DNA of 64,000 nucleotides from Rhodocyclaceae bacterium (lineage in GTDB: Bacteria; Pseudomonadota; Gammaproteobacteria; Burkholderiales; Rhodocyclaceae). Positions 38,077 through 48,110 of the stretch are shown here, piece after piece; the stretch's first letter is position 1; every line of letters starts with the position of its first letter. The translations under genes were made by a program, and so were the position numbers. Under the pieces are notes generated by a model, which worked only from the letters and a program-made list of their open reading frames with translations, did no database searches and was not told where the DNA came from. The stretch is from positions 186,001 through 250,000 of the forward strand of contig NKXK01000027.1 in NCBI GenBank assembly GCA_004379165.1. Direction: 5' to 3'.

Positions 38077-38110
38077 CAACCTGTTTGAAAATACAGTATT
38101 CGGAACCCTC

Positions 38111-38689
38111 ATGATCGGAAGACTCACCGGCTCGCTGGCCGAAAAAAACCCGCCGCAGATCGTCCTCGATGTCGGCGGCGTCGGCTATGAGCTCGATGTG
38201 CCGATGAGCACCTTCTACAACCTGCCATCCGCGGGCGAACGGGTGACGCTGCTCACCCATTTTGCAGTGCGCGAGGACGGCCATTACCTTTACGGATTTC
38301 TCAGCGAGGCGGAACGCTTTGCCTTCCGCCAGCTGCTGAAAATTTCCGGCATCGGCGCACGGACTGCCCTGTCCGTGCTGTCCGGGCTGTCGGTGGGTGA
38401 CCTTGCAGCGGCCGTTGCACAGCAGGAGGTCGGTCGCCTGATCAAGGTGCCGGGCATCGGCAAGAAGACGGCCGAACGTCTGTTGCTTGAACTCAAGGGC
38501 AAGCTGGCCCACACCACCGGCGTGTCGCTGGCGGCTGCCGTCGATGATGCCCGCCAGGACATCCTCAATGCGCTCCTGGCGCTGGGCTACAACGACAAGG
38601 AAGCGACCGCCGCGCTCAAGCAGTTGCCGGCGGATGTCGGAACGTCGGATGGTATCCGTCAGGCGCTCAAACTGCTCTCGAAGGTCTGA
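38111..38689 (+). CDS. ruvA: Holliday junction branch migration protein RuvA
   Basis: RuvA binds Holliday junctions and loads RuvB. The 192-residue product starts [20 protein letters not shown] and carries the two helix-hairpin-helix motifs, [14 protein letters not shown] and [20 protein letters not shown], plus the C-terminal RuvB-interacting domain. The usual ruvC-ruvA-ruvB order is interrupted only by one permease gene. Confidence 0.97.
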   Translation: MIGRLTGSLAEKNPPQIVLDVGGVGYELDVPMSTFYNLPSAGERVTLLTHFAVREDGHYLYGFLSEAERFAFRQLLKISGIGARTALSVLSGLSVGDLAAAVAQQEVGRLIKVPGIGKKTAERLLLELKGKLAHTTGVSLAAAVDDARQDILNALLALGYNDKEATAALKQLPADVGTSDGIRQALKLLSKV

Positions 38690-38722
38690 CGGAACGGCCA
38701 TGCGAATCCTGGGCGACGGTTG

Positions 38723-39778
38723 ATGTTCAACGAAAGAGATCCCAAGCGGCTGGCACAGATCGCCCTCGTGGCGCTGCTGATTGTCGGCTGCATCGCGGTG
38801 CTGCTGCCATTCATTGGTGCCGTGCTTTTCGCCTTTGTTGTCTGGGTTTGTACCTGGAAACTTTACGCAGAACAGCTGCTGACGCGTCTAGGTGGCCGCA
38901 ACACCATCGGTGCAACGCTGATGACCTCGCTTTTCGTACTCGTCCTGCTAGTTCCGACGATCTTCCTGGCGGCCTCGCTGGCTAACAACGCTGACAAGCT
39001 TTTTGATCTGGCGCGCCCCTACATCGAACAAGGCTTGCCACAACATCCCCCCGCCTGGCTGAGCGGCCTGCCTCTGTTCGGGAGCGAAATCGAAGCTTTC
39101 TGGCACCGTATCGCCAGCAACCGCGAGGAGTTGAATGCCCTGCTTCGGCAGATGATCATCCCTGCCCGCCAGTTCCTGCTGGCGCTCGGCGGCATCGCCG
39201 CCAACGGCCTGCTGCAGCTGGCGCTGGCGCTGTTCGTGATGTTCTTTCTTTATCGTGATGGGGAAAAACTCGCTGGTGCCCTCTACATTGCCGCCCGCAA
39301 GCTCGGTGGCGAGCTGGGCGAGCACATGCTCGACAAGGCTCGTGGCACCGTGCTCGGCGTCATGCTTGGCATCGTCGGCACGGCGGTAGCACAGGGGACG
39401 GTGGCAATGCTCGGCTTCTTTATTGCCGGGGTTCCTGCTGCCGTGCTGCTGGGTTTTGCGACCTTTTTCCTGTCGATGATCCCGATCGGGCCGCCGCTGA
39501 TCTGGGGCGGCGCCGCCGCCTGGCTTTATGGCGAGGGGCAGACCGCCTGGGCGATCTTCATCGTCCTCTACGGCCTGCTCGTCATCAGCAGCATCGACAA
39601 TTTCCTCAAGCCGGTACTCATGGCGCGCGGGGCGGGTGTTTCCATCCTGCTAATCGCCCTCGGCGTGCTCGGCGGTGTGCTGGTTTTTGGCTTCATCGGT
39701 ATCTTTTTGGGGCCGGTGCTGCTTGCCCTGGGGCACATGTTGTTTGCGCGCTGGGCGCGAGAGGAGGTTGCCTCATGA
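38723..39778 (+). CDS. AI-2E family transporter
   Basis: The 351-residue product has seven to eight hydrophobic segments and the family-typical [15 protein letters not shown] and [16 protein letters not shown] stretches. Members of this family include proton-coupled exporters and a putative autoinducer-2 exporter; the substrate here is unknown. The ATG at 38723 directly follows a TTG in frame. Its stop overlaps ruvB by four bases, so it is part of the ruv transcript. Confidence 0.88.
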   Translation: MFNERDPKRLAQIALVALLIVGCIAVLLPFIGAVLFAFVVWVCTWKLYAEQLLTRLGGRNTIGATLMTSLFVLVLLVPTIFLAASLANNADKLFDLARPYIEQGLPQHPPAWLSGLPLFGSEIEAFWHRIASNREELNALLRQMIIPARQFLLALGGIAANGLLQLALALFVMFFLYRDGEKLAGALYIAARKLGGELGEHMLDKARGTVLGVMLGIVGTAVAQGTVAMLGFFIAGVPAAVLLGFATFFLSMIPIGPPLIWGGAAAWLYGEGQTAWAIFIVLYGLLVISSIDNFLKPVLMARGAGVSILLIALGVLGGVLVFGFIGIFLGPVLLALGHMLFARWAREEVAS

Positions 39779-40845
39779 TCGAAACCGACAAACTGGGCGC
39801 CGCGCCATCTGCTGCGGTCGACCGGATAATTGCGCCAAATTCGAAATCAGCACAGGAAGAGGCGCTGGAGCGAGCGCTGAGGCCCAAACGGCTGGCCGAC
39901 TACACCGGTCAGATAAAGATCCGCGAGCAGCTGGAAATATTCATTCAAGCCGCCAAGAAACGCGGCGAATCACTCGACCATGTCCTGCTATTCGGCCCAC
40001 CAGGCCTGGGCAAGACAACACTGGCGCACATCGTCGCCGCCGAAATGGGCGTCAACATGCGCCAGACCTCAGGTCCGGTGCTGGAGCGCGCTGGCGACCT
40101 TGCCGCCATCCTGACCAATCTCGAACCGCACGACGTGCTGTTCATCGACGAAATCCACCGCCTCAGCCCGGTGGTCGAGGAAATTCTCTACCCGGCGCTG
40201 GAGGACTTCCAGATCGACATCATGATCGGCGAAGGGCCGGCGGCGCGTTCGGTCAAGCTTGACCTGCCGCCGTTCACGCTGGTCGGCGCGACGACCCGCG
40301 CCGGCATGCTGACCAATCCGCTGCGCGACCGCTTTGGTATCGTCGCCCGGCTGGAGTTCTACAATGCGCAGGAACTGCAGAGCATCGTCAGCCGGTCGGC
40401 CAGCCTGCTCAATGCGCCAATCGACGCGGATGGCGCACTCGAAATTGCCAGACGTTCCCGCGGCACGCCGCGGATTGCCAACCGCTTGCTGCGGCGTGTC
40501 CGCGACTATGCTGAAGTCAAGGCCAACGGCGACATCACCCGGACGGTGGCCGACAAGGCACTGCTCATGCTTGATGTTGATCCGGCCGGCCTCGACCTGA
40601 TGGACCGCAAGCTGTTGAGTGCGGTCATCGACAAGTTTGGTGGCGGTCCGGTCGGCGTCGACAATCTAGCCGCCGCGATTGGCGAAGCTCGCGACACCAT
40701 CGAGGATGTGCTTGAACCCTATCTGATCCAGCAGGGCTACCTGCAACGGACCCTGCGCGGCCGCATTGCGACGCCGGCCATCTACCGCCATCTGGGGCTG
40801 GCAGAGCCTGCGAGCGCCGTCGTCAGGGATCTGCTCGACAACTGA
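39775..40845 (+). CDS. ruvB: Holliday junction branch migration ATPase RuvB
   Basis: RuvB is the AAA+ motor of branch migration. The 356-residue product has Walker [14 protein letters not shown], Walker [12 protein letters not shown], sensor 1 [19 protein letters not shown] and a C-terminal winged helix ending [19 protein letters not shown]. Length is typical. The 86-base gap to the next gene may hold the end of the transcript and a new promoter. Confidence 0.97.
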   Translation: MIETDKLGAAPSAAVDRIIAPNSKSAQEEALERALRPKRLADYTGQIKIREQLEIFIQAAKKRGESLDHVLLFGPPGLGKTTLAHIVAAEMGVNMRQTSGPVLERAGDLAAILTNLEPHDVLFIDEIHRLSPVVEEILYPALEDFQIDIMIGEGPAARSVKLDLPPFTLVGATTRAGMLTNPLRDRFGIVARLEFYNAQELQSIVSRSASLLNAPIDADGALEIARRSRGTPRIANRLLRRVRDYAEVKANGDITRTVADKALLMLDVDPAGLDLMDRKLLSAVIDKFGGGPVGVDNLAAAIGEARDTIEDVLEPYLIQQGYLQRTLRGRIATPAIYRHLGLAEPASAVVRDLLDN

Positions 40846-40931
40846 GTGCTCCGCGGGGCGGAATTTGCCGAGTTCAGTCAGCCATCATCGGGCATGATGC
40901 GTTGATATGAAAACCCTTCGGAGTCCTGCCC

Positions 40932-42323
40932 ATGAAACGCCCCCTGTTTGCCGCCGCGCTGGTCCTGAGTGCAGCGGCAGCCCATGCATTTTGCGGTTTT
41001 TACGTCGGCAAGGCCGATGCCCAATTGTTTAATGAGGCCTCACAGGTCATCGTCGTCCGTGATGGCGACAAGACCGTGGTCAGCATGCTCAATGACTATC
41101 AGGGTGAGCTGAAGGAATTTGCTGTCGTCGTGCCCGTCCCGGCCGTGTTGCAGAAGGGGCAGATCAATGTCGGCGACAAGAAGATTTTCGATCGCCTCGA
41201 TGCCTATTCGGCGCCGCGTCTGGCCGAGTATTACGATCCCAACCCCTGCGAGCGACGCGCCTACGAAATGCGCAAGGATGCTGTCGCCATGTCCGCCCCG
41301 ATGCCGGCCGCCGCTGCGCCGCAATCGTCGAAGGCGCTGGGGGTGACGGTCGAGGCCAGCTATACCGTGGGCGAATACGACATCGTGATTCTTTCGGCCA
41401 CGCAGTCCGATGGTCTCGAAACCTGGCTCAAGCAGAGCGGCTACCGGATTCCGGCCAATTCGGCGCGGGCGCTGATGCCCTACATCCGCCAGAACATGAA
41501 GTTCTTTGTCGCCAAGGTCAATCTCGCCGAGCAGGCAAAGACCGGCTTCCGGATGCTGCGCCCGCTGCAGTTCGCCTACGAGTCCGAGAAATTCATGCTG
41601 CCGATCCGCCTCGGCATGGCCAACGCCAAAGGGCCGCAGGATCTGATCGCCTACATGCTGACACGCAACGGCCGGGTCGAAACCAGCAATTACCGCACGA
41701 TCAAGCTGCCGGCGAACATGGATCTGCCGCTCTTCCTCAAGCAGGGCGACGAGTTCCGCAATTTCTACAAGACGATGTTCGGCGAGCAGGCGAAAAAGGA
41801 AGGGCTTCGGGCGGTGTTCACCGAGTATTTCTGGGACATGAGCTGGTGTGACCCGTGCGCTGCCGATCCGCTGTCGCCGGACGAACTTCGCAAGGCGGGC
41901 GTTTTCTGGGTCAATCGCAGCGACGCGGATGCGCCGCAACCGGTACCCCTGCCCGGCCGCCCCGGCATCCTCCCGCGGCCAGTGCCGCCCATGGGGGGTG
42001 GTGCCCAGCCGGTGATGCTCACCCGGCTGCATGTCCGCTACACGCCGGAGACTTTTCCTGAAGACCTGATGTTCCAGGAAACCAAGGACCGCCAGAATTT
42101 CCAGACCCGCTACGTCTTGCGGCATCCGGCCAAGATCGAGCCGGATGCCTGCGCCGAGGCCAAGCCGTATCTGGAAGGCGTGCGCAAACGGCAGGAGCAG
42201 GAGGCCCAGCAGCTCGCAACTTTGACCGGTGGCGACATCAACGCCATTCGCAAGAAGATGGTCCTGCCGCCGGTGCCACCGCAAAAGCCGTGGTGGGATG
42301 GACTGTGGGGTAACGGCAAGTAA
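40932..42323 (+). CDS. DUF2330-family exported protein
   Basis: The 463-residue product has a signal peptide ending AHA and a mature start FCGFYVGKADAQLFNEASQV, typical of DUF2330 proteins. Cysteine pairs lie in CGFYV and later MSWCDPCAADP. A proline-rich segment is near 330-350. The family is uncharacterised. It is followed within 25 bases by an RnfD-like membrane protein, so the two may act together in the envelope or in redox chemistry. Confidence 0.8.
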   Translation: MKRPLFAAALVLSAAAAHAFCGFYVGKADAQLFNEASQVIVVRDGDKTVVSMLNDYQGELKEFAVVVPVPAVLQKGQINVGDKKIFDRLDAYSAPRLAEYYDPNPCERRAYEMRKDAVAMSAPMPAAAAPQSSKALGVTVEASYTVGEYDIVILSATQSDGLETWLKQSGYRIPANSARALMPYIRQNMKFFVAKVNLAEQAKTGFRMLRPLQFAYESEKFMLPIRLGMANAKGPQDLIAYMLTRNGRVETSNYRTIKLPANMDLPLFLKQGDEFRNFYKTMFGEQAKKEGLRAVFTEYFWDMSWCDPCAADPLSPDELRKAGVFWVNRSDADAPQPVPLPGRPGILPRPVPPMGGGAQPVMLTRLHVRYTPETFPEDLMFQETKDRQNFQTRYVLRHPAKIEPDACAEAKPYLEGVRKRQEQEAQQLATLTGGDINAIRKKMVLPPVPPQKPWWDGLWGNGK

Positions 42324-42331
42324 GAGCTTCA

Positions 42332-42367
42332 GTTGCGGTCAACGCGGATGGATGCCCGATTTTTCCA
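42332..42367 (+). repeat. Dispersed 35-bp motif, degenerate copy
   Basis: The core reads TGCGGTCAACGCGGATGG and is followed by ATGCCCGATTTTTCC, like the tail of other copies. It covers the translation start of the RnfD-like gene (ATG 42348). Confidence 0.45.
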
Positions 42368-43181
42368 GATTGCCTTTCAGGCGGCATTGCTGACGCTTGG
42401 CGTACTGCTGCGTGACTTCAGTCTGCTGCCGGCGCAGATGGCGCTGTGTCTGGTCGCGGCGACCTTGGCGCAAGCCTTCTGGATTCGGCGTCTCAACTTG
42501 CATGGCGTTGGTTATCTCAGCCCGCTGATTACCGGCTTCGGGCTGTCGCTGCTACTGCGTGCCGACAGCCTGTGGCTGCATCCCTTTGTGGCGATGCTGG
42601 CGATCAGCGGCAAATTCCTGCTCCGGATTCGTGGCAAGCATGTCTTCAACCCGGCCAATTTCGGTATCGGTGTGGCGCTGATCCTTCTCCCGGGCGCCTG
42701 GGTTTCGCCGGGCCAGTGGGGGAATGATCTGGGGATTGCCGTCTGGCTCGTTGCCCTGGGGGCGACGGTCGCAACCCGTGCCCATCGCGATGATGCCGCC
42801 TGGCTCTTTTTGGGCGTCTTTCTCGGATTGACCGCAGCACGTCTGTTTGTGCTCGGCTATCCGCTGGAGCGCGCCTGGGAAATCTGGTCACATCAGGCCT
42901 TGAACGGCGCCCTGCTCCTCTTCGCCTTTTTCATGATCTCCGATCCGATGACCCTGCCGGATCGCCCGGCTGCCCGACGGATGCATGTAGTTCTCGTGGC
43001 GGTGGTCGCCTTCATCTGGCAGTTCGTCCTCTACCGCCCCAGCGGCGCCCTCTGGGCATTGCTCCTGCTGGCCCCGCTGGTGCCGCTGTGGGATGCGATC
43101 TGGCCGGGAAAACGCCACAACTGGCATGGAAACAGACCGTTACAGAATAATGTTGCGATGCAAGGTAAAATCGCAGGATGA
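42348..43181 (+). CDS. RnfD/NqrB-like membrane protein (solo)
   Basis: The 277-residue product has about nine hydrophobic segments and the RnfD/NqrB-family stretch GKHVFNPANFGIGVALIL. It lacks partner rnf or nqr genes here, so it is a solo member of unknown electron-transfer role. The ATG at 42348 is preferred to a TTG at 42333. Its stop overlaps the ybgC start (ATGA). The last 20 residues are hydrophilic. Confidence 0.78.
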   Translation: MDARFFQIAFQAALLTLGVLLRDFSLLPAQMALCLVAATLAQAFWIRRLNLHGVGYLSPLITGFGLSLLLRADSLWLHPFVAMLAISGKFLLRIRGKHVFNPANFGIGVALILLPGAWVSPGQWGNDLGIAVWLVALGATVATRAHRDDAAWLFLGVFLGLTAARLFVLGYPLERAWEIWSHQALNGALLLFAFFMISDPMTLPDRPAARRMHVVLVAVVAFIWQFVLYRPSGALWALLLLAPLVPLWDAIWPGKRHNWHGNRPLQNNVAMQGKIAG

Positions 43182-43600
43182 AATATGAGCCGAAACCCAA
43201 TGCCTTCACCATCCCGGTCCGCGTCTACTATGAGGATACCGATGCCGGTGGGGTGGTTTACTACGCCAATTACCTGAGATTTTTCGAGCGCTGCCGGACC
43301 GAATGGATGCGCTTTGCCGGCCACGACCAGTCGGCGCTGGCCAGCGAAGCGGGTATCGGCTTCGTTGCGCGCAAGGCCAGTTGCGAATATCTGCGTCCGG
43401 CGCGGCTCGACGATCAACTGAGCGTCGGTCTCGAAGTCGAAAAGCTCACCCGCGTGCGGGTTGTCTTTCGCCAGCACGTGCGCCGCGGCGACGACGAACT
43501 GGTCACCGGCACCGTCGAGATCGCCTGCGTTGACATGGCGACCATGAAACCTGCCCCCATCCCCGATTTTCTGTATGCCAAGCTGGAAGCGCTGATATGA
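43178..43600 (+). CDS. ybgC: Tol-Pal-associated acyl-CoA thioesterase YbgC
   Basis: YbgC is a hotdog-fold thioesterase commonly encoded at the head of tol-pal operons. The 140-residue product has the active-site region VYYEDTDAGGVVYYANYLRF, with the catalytic Asp and the His-equivalent neighbourhood of the 4-hydroxybenzoyl-CoA thioesterase type. It overlaps tolQ by four bases. Confidence 0.95.
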   Translation: MKYEPKPNAFTIPVRVYYEDTDAGGVVYYANYLRFFERCRTEWMRFAGHDQSALASEAGIGFVARKASCEYLRPARLDDQLSVGLEVEKLTRVRVVFRQHVRRGDDELVTGTVEIACVDMATMKPAPIPDFLYAKLEALI

Positions 43601-44274
43601 ACGTTACCCAGGATCTCTCCATCCTTCACCTCATCCTGCAGGCCAGTGCGGTTGTGCAGGTCGTCATGGCCATTCTGGTCGGCGTTTCGCTGATGTCCTG
43701 GTACTACATCTTCATGAAGCTGTTCGCGGTGAAGCAGGCGCGGCAGAAGACCGAGACCTTCGAGCGCGATTTCTGGTCCGGCGGCAATCTCAACAACCTC
43801 TACAACAGCGCGGTGAATGACCGTCACCACGCCGGTTCCATGGAGCGCATTTTCGAAGCCGGTTTCCGCGAGTTCACCAAGCTCAAGGGGCAGGCCAATC
43901 TCGATCCGAAGGACATCGTCGACGGCGCCCGCCGCGCCATGCGCGCTACCTATCAGCGCGAAATGGATGCCCTTGAATCGCATCTCGCCTTCCTCGCCTC
44001 GGTGGGTTCGGTTTCCCCGTACATCGGCCTGTTCGGTACCGTCTGGGGCATCATGCATGCCTTCCGCGGCCTCTCCAACGTCGGTCAGGCAACGCTGGCC
44101 TCGGTGGCGCCGGGTATTGCCGAAGCGCTGGTCGCCACGGCCATCGGCCTCTTCGCAGCGATCCCGGCGGTGCTCGCCTACAACCGCTTCTCGCACGATA
44201 TCGACCGCCTTGCCGTGCGTTACGAGAGCTTCATGGAAGAGTTCTCGAACATCATCCAGCGGCAGATGCGCTAA
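43597..44274 (+). CDS. tolQ: Tol-Pal system protein TolQ
   Basis: TolQ is the inner-membrane proton-channel subunit that energises TolA with TolR. The 225-residue product has three membrane segments: one near 15-37 and two in the C-terminal half, with LGSVSPYIGLFGTVWGIMH-type sequence and VAPGIAEALVATAIGLFAAI. Length is typical. Confidence 0.97.
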   Translation: MNVTQDLSILHLILQASAVVQVVMAILVGVSLMSWYYIFMKLFAVKQARQKTETFERDFWSGGNLNNLYNSAVNDRHHAGSMERIFEAGFREFTKLKGQANLDPKDIVDGARRAMRATYQREMDALESHLAFLASVGSVSPYIGLFGTVWGIMHAFRGLSNVGQATLASVAPGIAEALVATAIGLFAAIPAVLAYNRFSHDIDRLAVRYESFMEEFSNIIQRQMR

Positions 44275-44289
44275 GGAAGCGATCCGGCC

Positions 44290-44691
44290 ATGCGTCAGCG
44301 CAAACTGAAAAACGAAATCAACGTCGTCCCCTACATCGACGTGATGCTGGTCCTGCTCGTCATTTTCATGGTGGCGACGCCGATGATGACCACCGGCTCG
44401 GTCGATTTGCCCTCTTCCGGCACGGCACCGCAAAAGCCGGACAAGTACCTGAAGGTGCAGGTCGAGAGGGACGGCACGCTGTCGGTGTTCGACACCAATG
44501 GCAAGGAAACCAAGGTCAAGGGGTTGAAGAGCCTCAAGGACACACTGCTGCCGCTCAAGGGCGATAACGACAAGATGCCGGTGCTGGTCGCCGGCGACAA
44601 GGAAACGCAATACAAGAACGTCATCGAGGTGCTCGATGAAGTGAAGAAAATGCGCTTCGAGCGCGTTGCGCTGGAAACGAGCAGCAAGTAG
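44290..44691 (+). CDS. tolR: Tol-Pal system protein TolR
   Basis: TolR pairs with TolQ in proton-driven energising of TolA. The 133-residue product has a single N-terminal membrane segment containing the key Asp: NVVPYIDVMLVLLVIFMV. The remaining part is a periplasmic ExbD/TolR domain. It begins 15 bases after tolQ and ends two bases before tolA. Confidence 0.97.
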   Translation: MRQRKLKNEINVVPYIDVMLVLLVIFMVATPMMTTGSVDLPSSGTAPQKPDKYLKVQVERDGTLSVFDTNGKETKVKGLKSLKDTLLPLKGDNDKMPVLVAGDKETQYKNVIEVLDEVKKMRFERVALETSSK

Positions 44692-44693
44692 GC

Positions 44694-45476
44694 ATGATCC
44701 TCCAACGTCCCGAAGAGCCCGGCAAGAAGTACGCACTGGCACTGACCGTGCTGGTGCATCTCATGCTGGTCTCTTTCCTGTTCTTCGGCGTGCAGTGGAA
44801 GCGCAGCAAGCCGGAGGTGTACGACGTCGAATTGTGGGCGCCGACCCCGCAGCCGGCACAGTACGTACCACCGCCGCCGCCGGAACCCGAGGTGAAGCCG
44901 CTGCCCAAGGTCGAGGCGAAGCCGGAAATCAAGGTCGAGCCGCCGCCGAAAAAGCCGGAGATCGTGGTCAAGGAAGAAAAGAAGAAGCCAGAGCCGCCGA
45001 AACTGGAGCCGAAGCCCGAACCCAAGCCTGAGCCAAAGAAGCCGGAACCCAAACCTGAGCCGCCGAGGTTTGATTTCAGCAAGGAACTCGCCAGCGAAAC
45101 CTCGCAGCTCAAAACATCGGCACGCAATGCCGCCAGCGCCCAGCAGATGGCCAATGCCGCTGCGGCCGAAGCCGAGCAGCGGGCGGCGTCGAACAAGCGC
45201 GGCACTGCCGACTATGCCAACAAAATCCGCGGCAAGGTTCGTGGCAATATCGTGTTGCCGCCGAGTATCCAGGGCAACCCGGAGGCTGTATTCAAGGTCA
45301 GCCAGTTACCGAGCGGCGAAGTGCTTTCCGTCAAGCTGGAGCGATCGAGCGGCAATGCAGCGCTGGATACCGCGATCGAGCGGGCCATCCTCAAGTCTTC
45401 GCCCTTGCCCAAGCCGGACGATCCCTCGCTGTTCCAGCGCGAGTTGAGCATCAAGTACAAGCCGTTTGAAGAGTAA
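44694..45476 (+). CDS. tolA: Tol-Pal system protein TolA
   Basis: TolA spans the periplasm to contact Pal and TolB. The 260-residue product has one membrane anchor (about 14-34), a Pro/Lys/Glu-rich stretch built from PKPE-like repeats (about 55-125), an alanine-rich helix and a C-terminal TonB-like domain with VRGNIVLPPSIQGNPEAVFK. The central region is low-complexity and shorter than in enterics, as is usual for betaproteobacteria. Confidence 0.94.
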   Translation: MILQRPEEPGKKYALALTVLVHLMLVSFLFFGVQWKRSKPEVYDVELWAPTPQPAQYVPPPPPEPEVKPLPKVEAKPEIKVEPPPKKPEIVVKEEKKKPEPPKLEPKPEPKPEPKKPEPKPEPPRFDFSKELASETSQLKTSARNAASAQQMANAAAAEAEQRAASNKRGTADYANKIRGKVRGNIVLPPSIQGNPEAVFKVSQLPSGEVLSVKLERSSGNAALDTAIERAILKSSPLPKPDDPSLFQRELSIKYKPFEE

Positions 45477-45497
45477 AATCGCGCGAACCTTCTGAAA

Positions 45498-46778
45498 ATG
45501 AACGCAATGTCCCGAATTTCCCGTCGCCTTTTTCTGGCTTTTTCCGTGTTGACCGTGGGCCTGGCCCAGGCGCAGTTGTCGATCGAGATTACCGGCGCGG
45601 GCGCCAACCGGATTCCGGCGGCGATAGCCGATTTTTCCGGTGATGCCACGGCAGCGCGTATCGTGAGCGGCACCGTGCGCGCCGACCTGGAGCGCAGCGG
45701 CCTCTTCCGGCTGGTCGATCCGGCCGGCGCCGTGCTCGATGAAAATTCGCCGATCAATCACGGCGACTGGAAGGGCCGCGGTGCCGACGCACTGGCCGCC
45801 GGCAGCGTCGGCCGGGCGCCGGACGGCCGCATGGAGGCGCGTTTCCGTGTCTACGATACGCAAAAAGGCGTCTCGCTCGGTGGCGCGGCCTACATCACCG
45901 GCAACGACCAGTTGCGCGCTGCCGGCCATCGTATTGCCGACTACATTTACGAAAAGCTGACCGGTGAAAGGGGCGTCTTCTCGACGCGCATTGCCTATGT
46001 CGTCAAGTCGCGGGGCCAGTATCTGTTGCAGATCGCCGATGCCGACGGCCAGGGGGCGGCGACGGCACTGACCTCGGTCGAACCGATCATTTCACCGGCG
46101 TGGTCGCCGGACGGCAGCAAACTCGCCTACGTTTCCTTCGAGAAGAAAAAACCGGTGATCTACGTGCATTCCATCGCCACTGGCCAGCGCCACATCGTCG
46201 CCAACTTCAAGGGCTCGAACTCGGCGCCGGCCTGGTCGCCGGACGGCCGTCGTTTGGCCATCGTGTTGTCCAAGGATGGCAATTCGCAAATTTATTCGGT
46301 TGATGCCAACGGCAATGGCCTGCAGCGCCTCAGCCAGTCTGGCGGCATCGACACCGAGCCGCGCTATTCGGCGGATGGCAGCAGCATCTATTTCACCTCC
46401 GACCGCGGTGGCAGTCCGCAGATCTATCAGGTCAGCGCTTCGGGGGGCGATGCCCGCCGGGTCACCTTTGAAGGCAGCTACAACGTCTCGCCGCGACCGT
46501 CGCCGGATGGCAAGAGTCTGGCCTTCATCACACGCCGCGAAGGGCGTTTCCAGCTGGCGGTGATGGATATCGCCAGCCGCCAGGTACAGGTGCTGACCGA
46601 TTCGAACAAGGACGAATCCCCGAGTTTCGCCCCGAATAGCCGCATGATCCTGATTGCCACCGAAGTTGGCGGTCGCGGCGTCCTTTCTGCTGTTTCCAGC
46701 GATGGCAGGATCAAGCAACGCCTCACCGTGGCCGCCGGCGATGTCCGCGAACCGGCCTGGGGTCCTTACGCTCAATAA
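45498..46778 (+). CDS. tolB: Tol-Pal system periplasmic protein TolB
   Basis: TolB is a periplasmic beta-propeller that binds Pal. The 426-residue product has a signal peptide ending AQA, an N-terminal domain with DLERSGLFRLVD and a beta-propeller with repeated WSPDG(S/R)-type blades (SPAWSPDGSKLAYVSF, APAWSPDGRRLAIVLS). Length is typical. The gap to pal is 18 bases. Confidence 0.97.
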   Translation: MNAMSRISRRLFLAFSVLTVGLAQAQLSIEITGAGANRIPAAIADFSGDATAARIVSGTVRADLERSGLFRLVDPAGAVLDENSPINHGDWKGRGADALAAGSVGRAPDGRMEARFRVYDTQKGVSLGGAAYITGNDQLRAAGHRIADYIYEKLTGERGVFSTRIAYVVKSRGQYLLQIADADGQGAATALTSVEPIISPAWSPDGSKLAYVSFEKKKPVIYVHSIATGQRHIVANFKGSNSAPAWSPDGRRLAIVLSKDGNSQIYSVDANGNGLQRLSQSGGIDTEPRYSADGSSIYFTSDRGGSPQIYQVSASGGDARRVTFEGSYNVSPRPSPDGKSLAFITRREGRFQLAVMDIASRQVQVLTDSNKDESPSFAPNSRMILIATEVGGRGVLSAVSSDGRIKQRLTVAAGDVREPAWGPYAQ

Positions 46779-46796
46779 TTCCATCCGGAGAACTTT

Positions 46797-47351
46797 GTGA
46801 AAAAACTGCTTATCCCTGCCTTGTTGTCGGCGCTGATCGTCGGCTGTTCCACCACCCCGCTGCCTGATGACGCCAATGGCGCCCCGGTCGAAACCCGTTC
46901 AGGTGCAACTGGCGGCGGTGCAGGCGTGGCGCCGGTAGTTGCCGGCGGCATTGACGCCAGCGGCCTGCCGCGTGAATTGACAGATTCGAAGAGCGTGCTC
47001 TCCAAGCGCAGCATCTATTTCGATCTCGACAAGTACGACGTCAAGGATGAATACAAGGATCTGGTCGCAGCGCACGCCAAGTTCCTGGTTGCCAACCGCA
47101 GCTACAAGATGCTGATCCAGGGCAATACCGACGAGCGCGGCAGCCGCGAATACAACCTGTCGCTCGGCCAGAAGCGTGCTGAATCCGTGAAGCGTTCGCT
47201 GGTGCTGCTCGGTGCCAAGGAAGAGCAGCTGGAGTCCGTCAGCCTCGGCGAAGAAAAGCCGAAGAATGACGGCCATGACGAAACCGCCTGGGCGGAAAAC
47301 CGTCGTGCCGACATGCTCTACAAGGCTGCTGACGGCCGCGGCGAGTTCTAA
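46797..47351 (+). CDS. pal: Peptidoglycan-associated lipoprotein Pal
   Basis: Pal anchors the outer membrane to peptidoglycan. The 184-residue product starts at GTG with a GGAG ribosome-binding site and has a lipoprotein signal ending ALIVGC. The C-terminal OmpA-like domain holds SIYFDLDKYDVKDEY and IQGNTDERGSREYNLSLGQK. Order tolB-pal-cpoB is canonical. Confidence 0.97.
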   Translation: MKKLLIPALLSALIVGCSTTPLPDDANGAPVETRSGATGGGAGVAPVVAGGIDASGLPRELTDSKSVLSKRSIYFDLDKYDVKDEYKDLVAAHAKFLVANRSYKMLIQGNTDERGSREYNLSLGQKRAESVKRSLVLLGAKEEQLESVSLGEEKPKNDGHDETAWAENRRADMLYKAADGRGEF

Positions 47352-47354
47352 ACC

Positions 47355-48110
47355 ATGCGCCTGCTGCGAATCGCTGCTCTCCTGATGGCCGGTCTGGCTG
47401 CTACGGCAGCCCGGGCCGGGATGTTCGACGACGACGAGGCCCGTCGGCAGATTGCCGACCACCGGATCAAGACGGAGGCACGATTCGACCAGCAGGCCAA
47501 GGCACAGCTGGATCTGGCCAGCCAGATCCAGCGCCAGAGCGAGGAGATCGCCCGCCTGCGCGGCCAGATTGAAACGCTGAATTACGAGCTGGAAACAGCC
47601 AAGAAGCGCCAGCAGGATTTCTATCTCGACCTCGACACCCGGCTGCGCAAGGTCGAGAGTGGTGCCTTGACGCCGGCGCCGATGGCTGCGGTAAACCCGG
47701 AAAATGGCCAAAAACCAGCAGCGACAAGTATCGATCCAGCTCGTGAGAGTCAGGATTACGAGGCGGCCCTCAATCAGTTCAAGGCTGCAAAGTACAAGGA
47801 AGCCGCCGCCGCTTTTGGCGCCTTCGTCCTGAAATACCCGGACAGCCAGCTGGCGCCGAATGCCCAGTACTGGCTGGGCAATGCCTGGTACGCCCAGCGC
47901 GACTGCAAGAAGGCGATCGAGGCGCAAGGCATCGTCACCACCAAGTACGTCGACAGCCCGAAGGCGGCCGATGCCTGGCTGGCGATCGCCACTTGCCAGC
48001 AGGAGATGAACAACCCGCTGGGCGCCAAACGCTCGCTGGAAACCATCATCGCCAAGTACCCGACGGCACCGGCCGCCGAAGCGGCCCAGCAACGGCTGAA
48101 GAAGAAGTAA
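47355..48110 (+). CDS. cpoB: Cell division coordinator CpoB (YbgF)
   Basis: CpoB is a periplasmic TPR protein that links Tol-Pal with peptidoglycan synthesis. The 251-residue product has a signal peptide ending ARA, an N-terminal coiled coil (about 28-100) that trimerises in homologues, and C-terminal TPR repeats such as DYEAALNQFKAAKYKEAA. The linker at 112-117 reads AVNPEN and comes from a copy of the dispersed motif. It ends directly before queE. Confidence 0.94.
   Translation: MRLLRIAALLMAGLAATAARAGMFDDDEARRQIADHRIKTEARFDQQAKAQLDLASQIQRQSEEIARLRGQIETLNYELETAKKRQQDFYLDLDTRLRKVESGALTPAPMAAVNPENGQKPAATSIDPARESQDYEAALNQFKAAKYKEAAAAFGAFVLKYPDSQLAPNAQYWLGNAWYAQRDCKKAIEAQGIVTTKYVDSPKAADAWLAIATCQQEMNNPLGAKRSLETIIAKYPTAPAAEAAQQRLKKK
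47684..47720 (+). repeat. Dispersed 35-bp motif copy in the cpoB linker
   Basis: The core reads TGCGGTAAACCCGGAAAA, 17 of 18 matches, followed by TGGCCAAAAACCAGC. It is in frame as AVNPENGQKPA between the coiled coil and the TPR domain. Confidence 0.65.
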
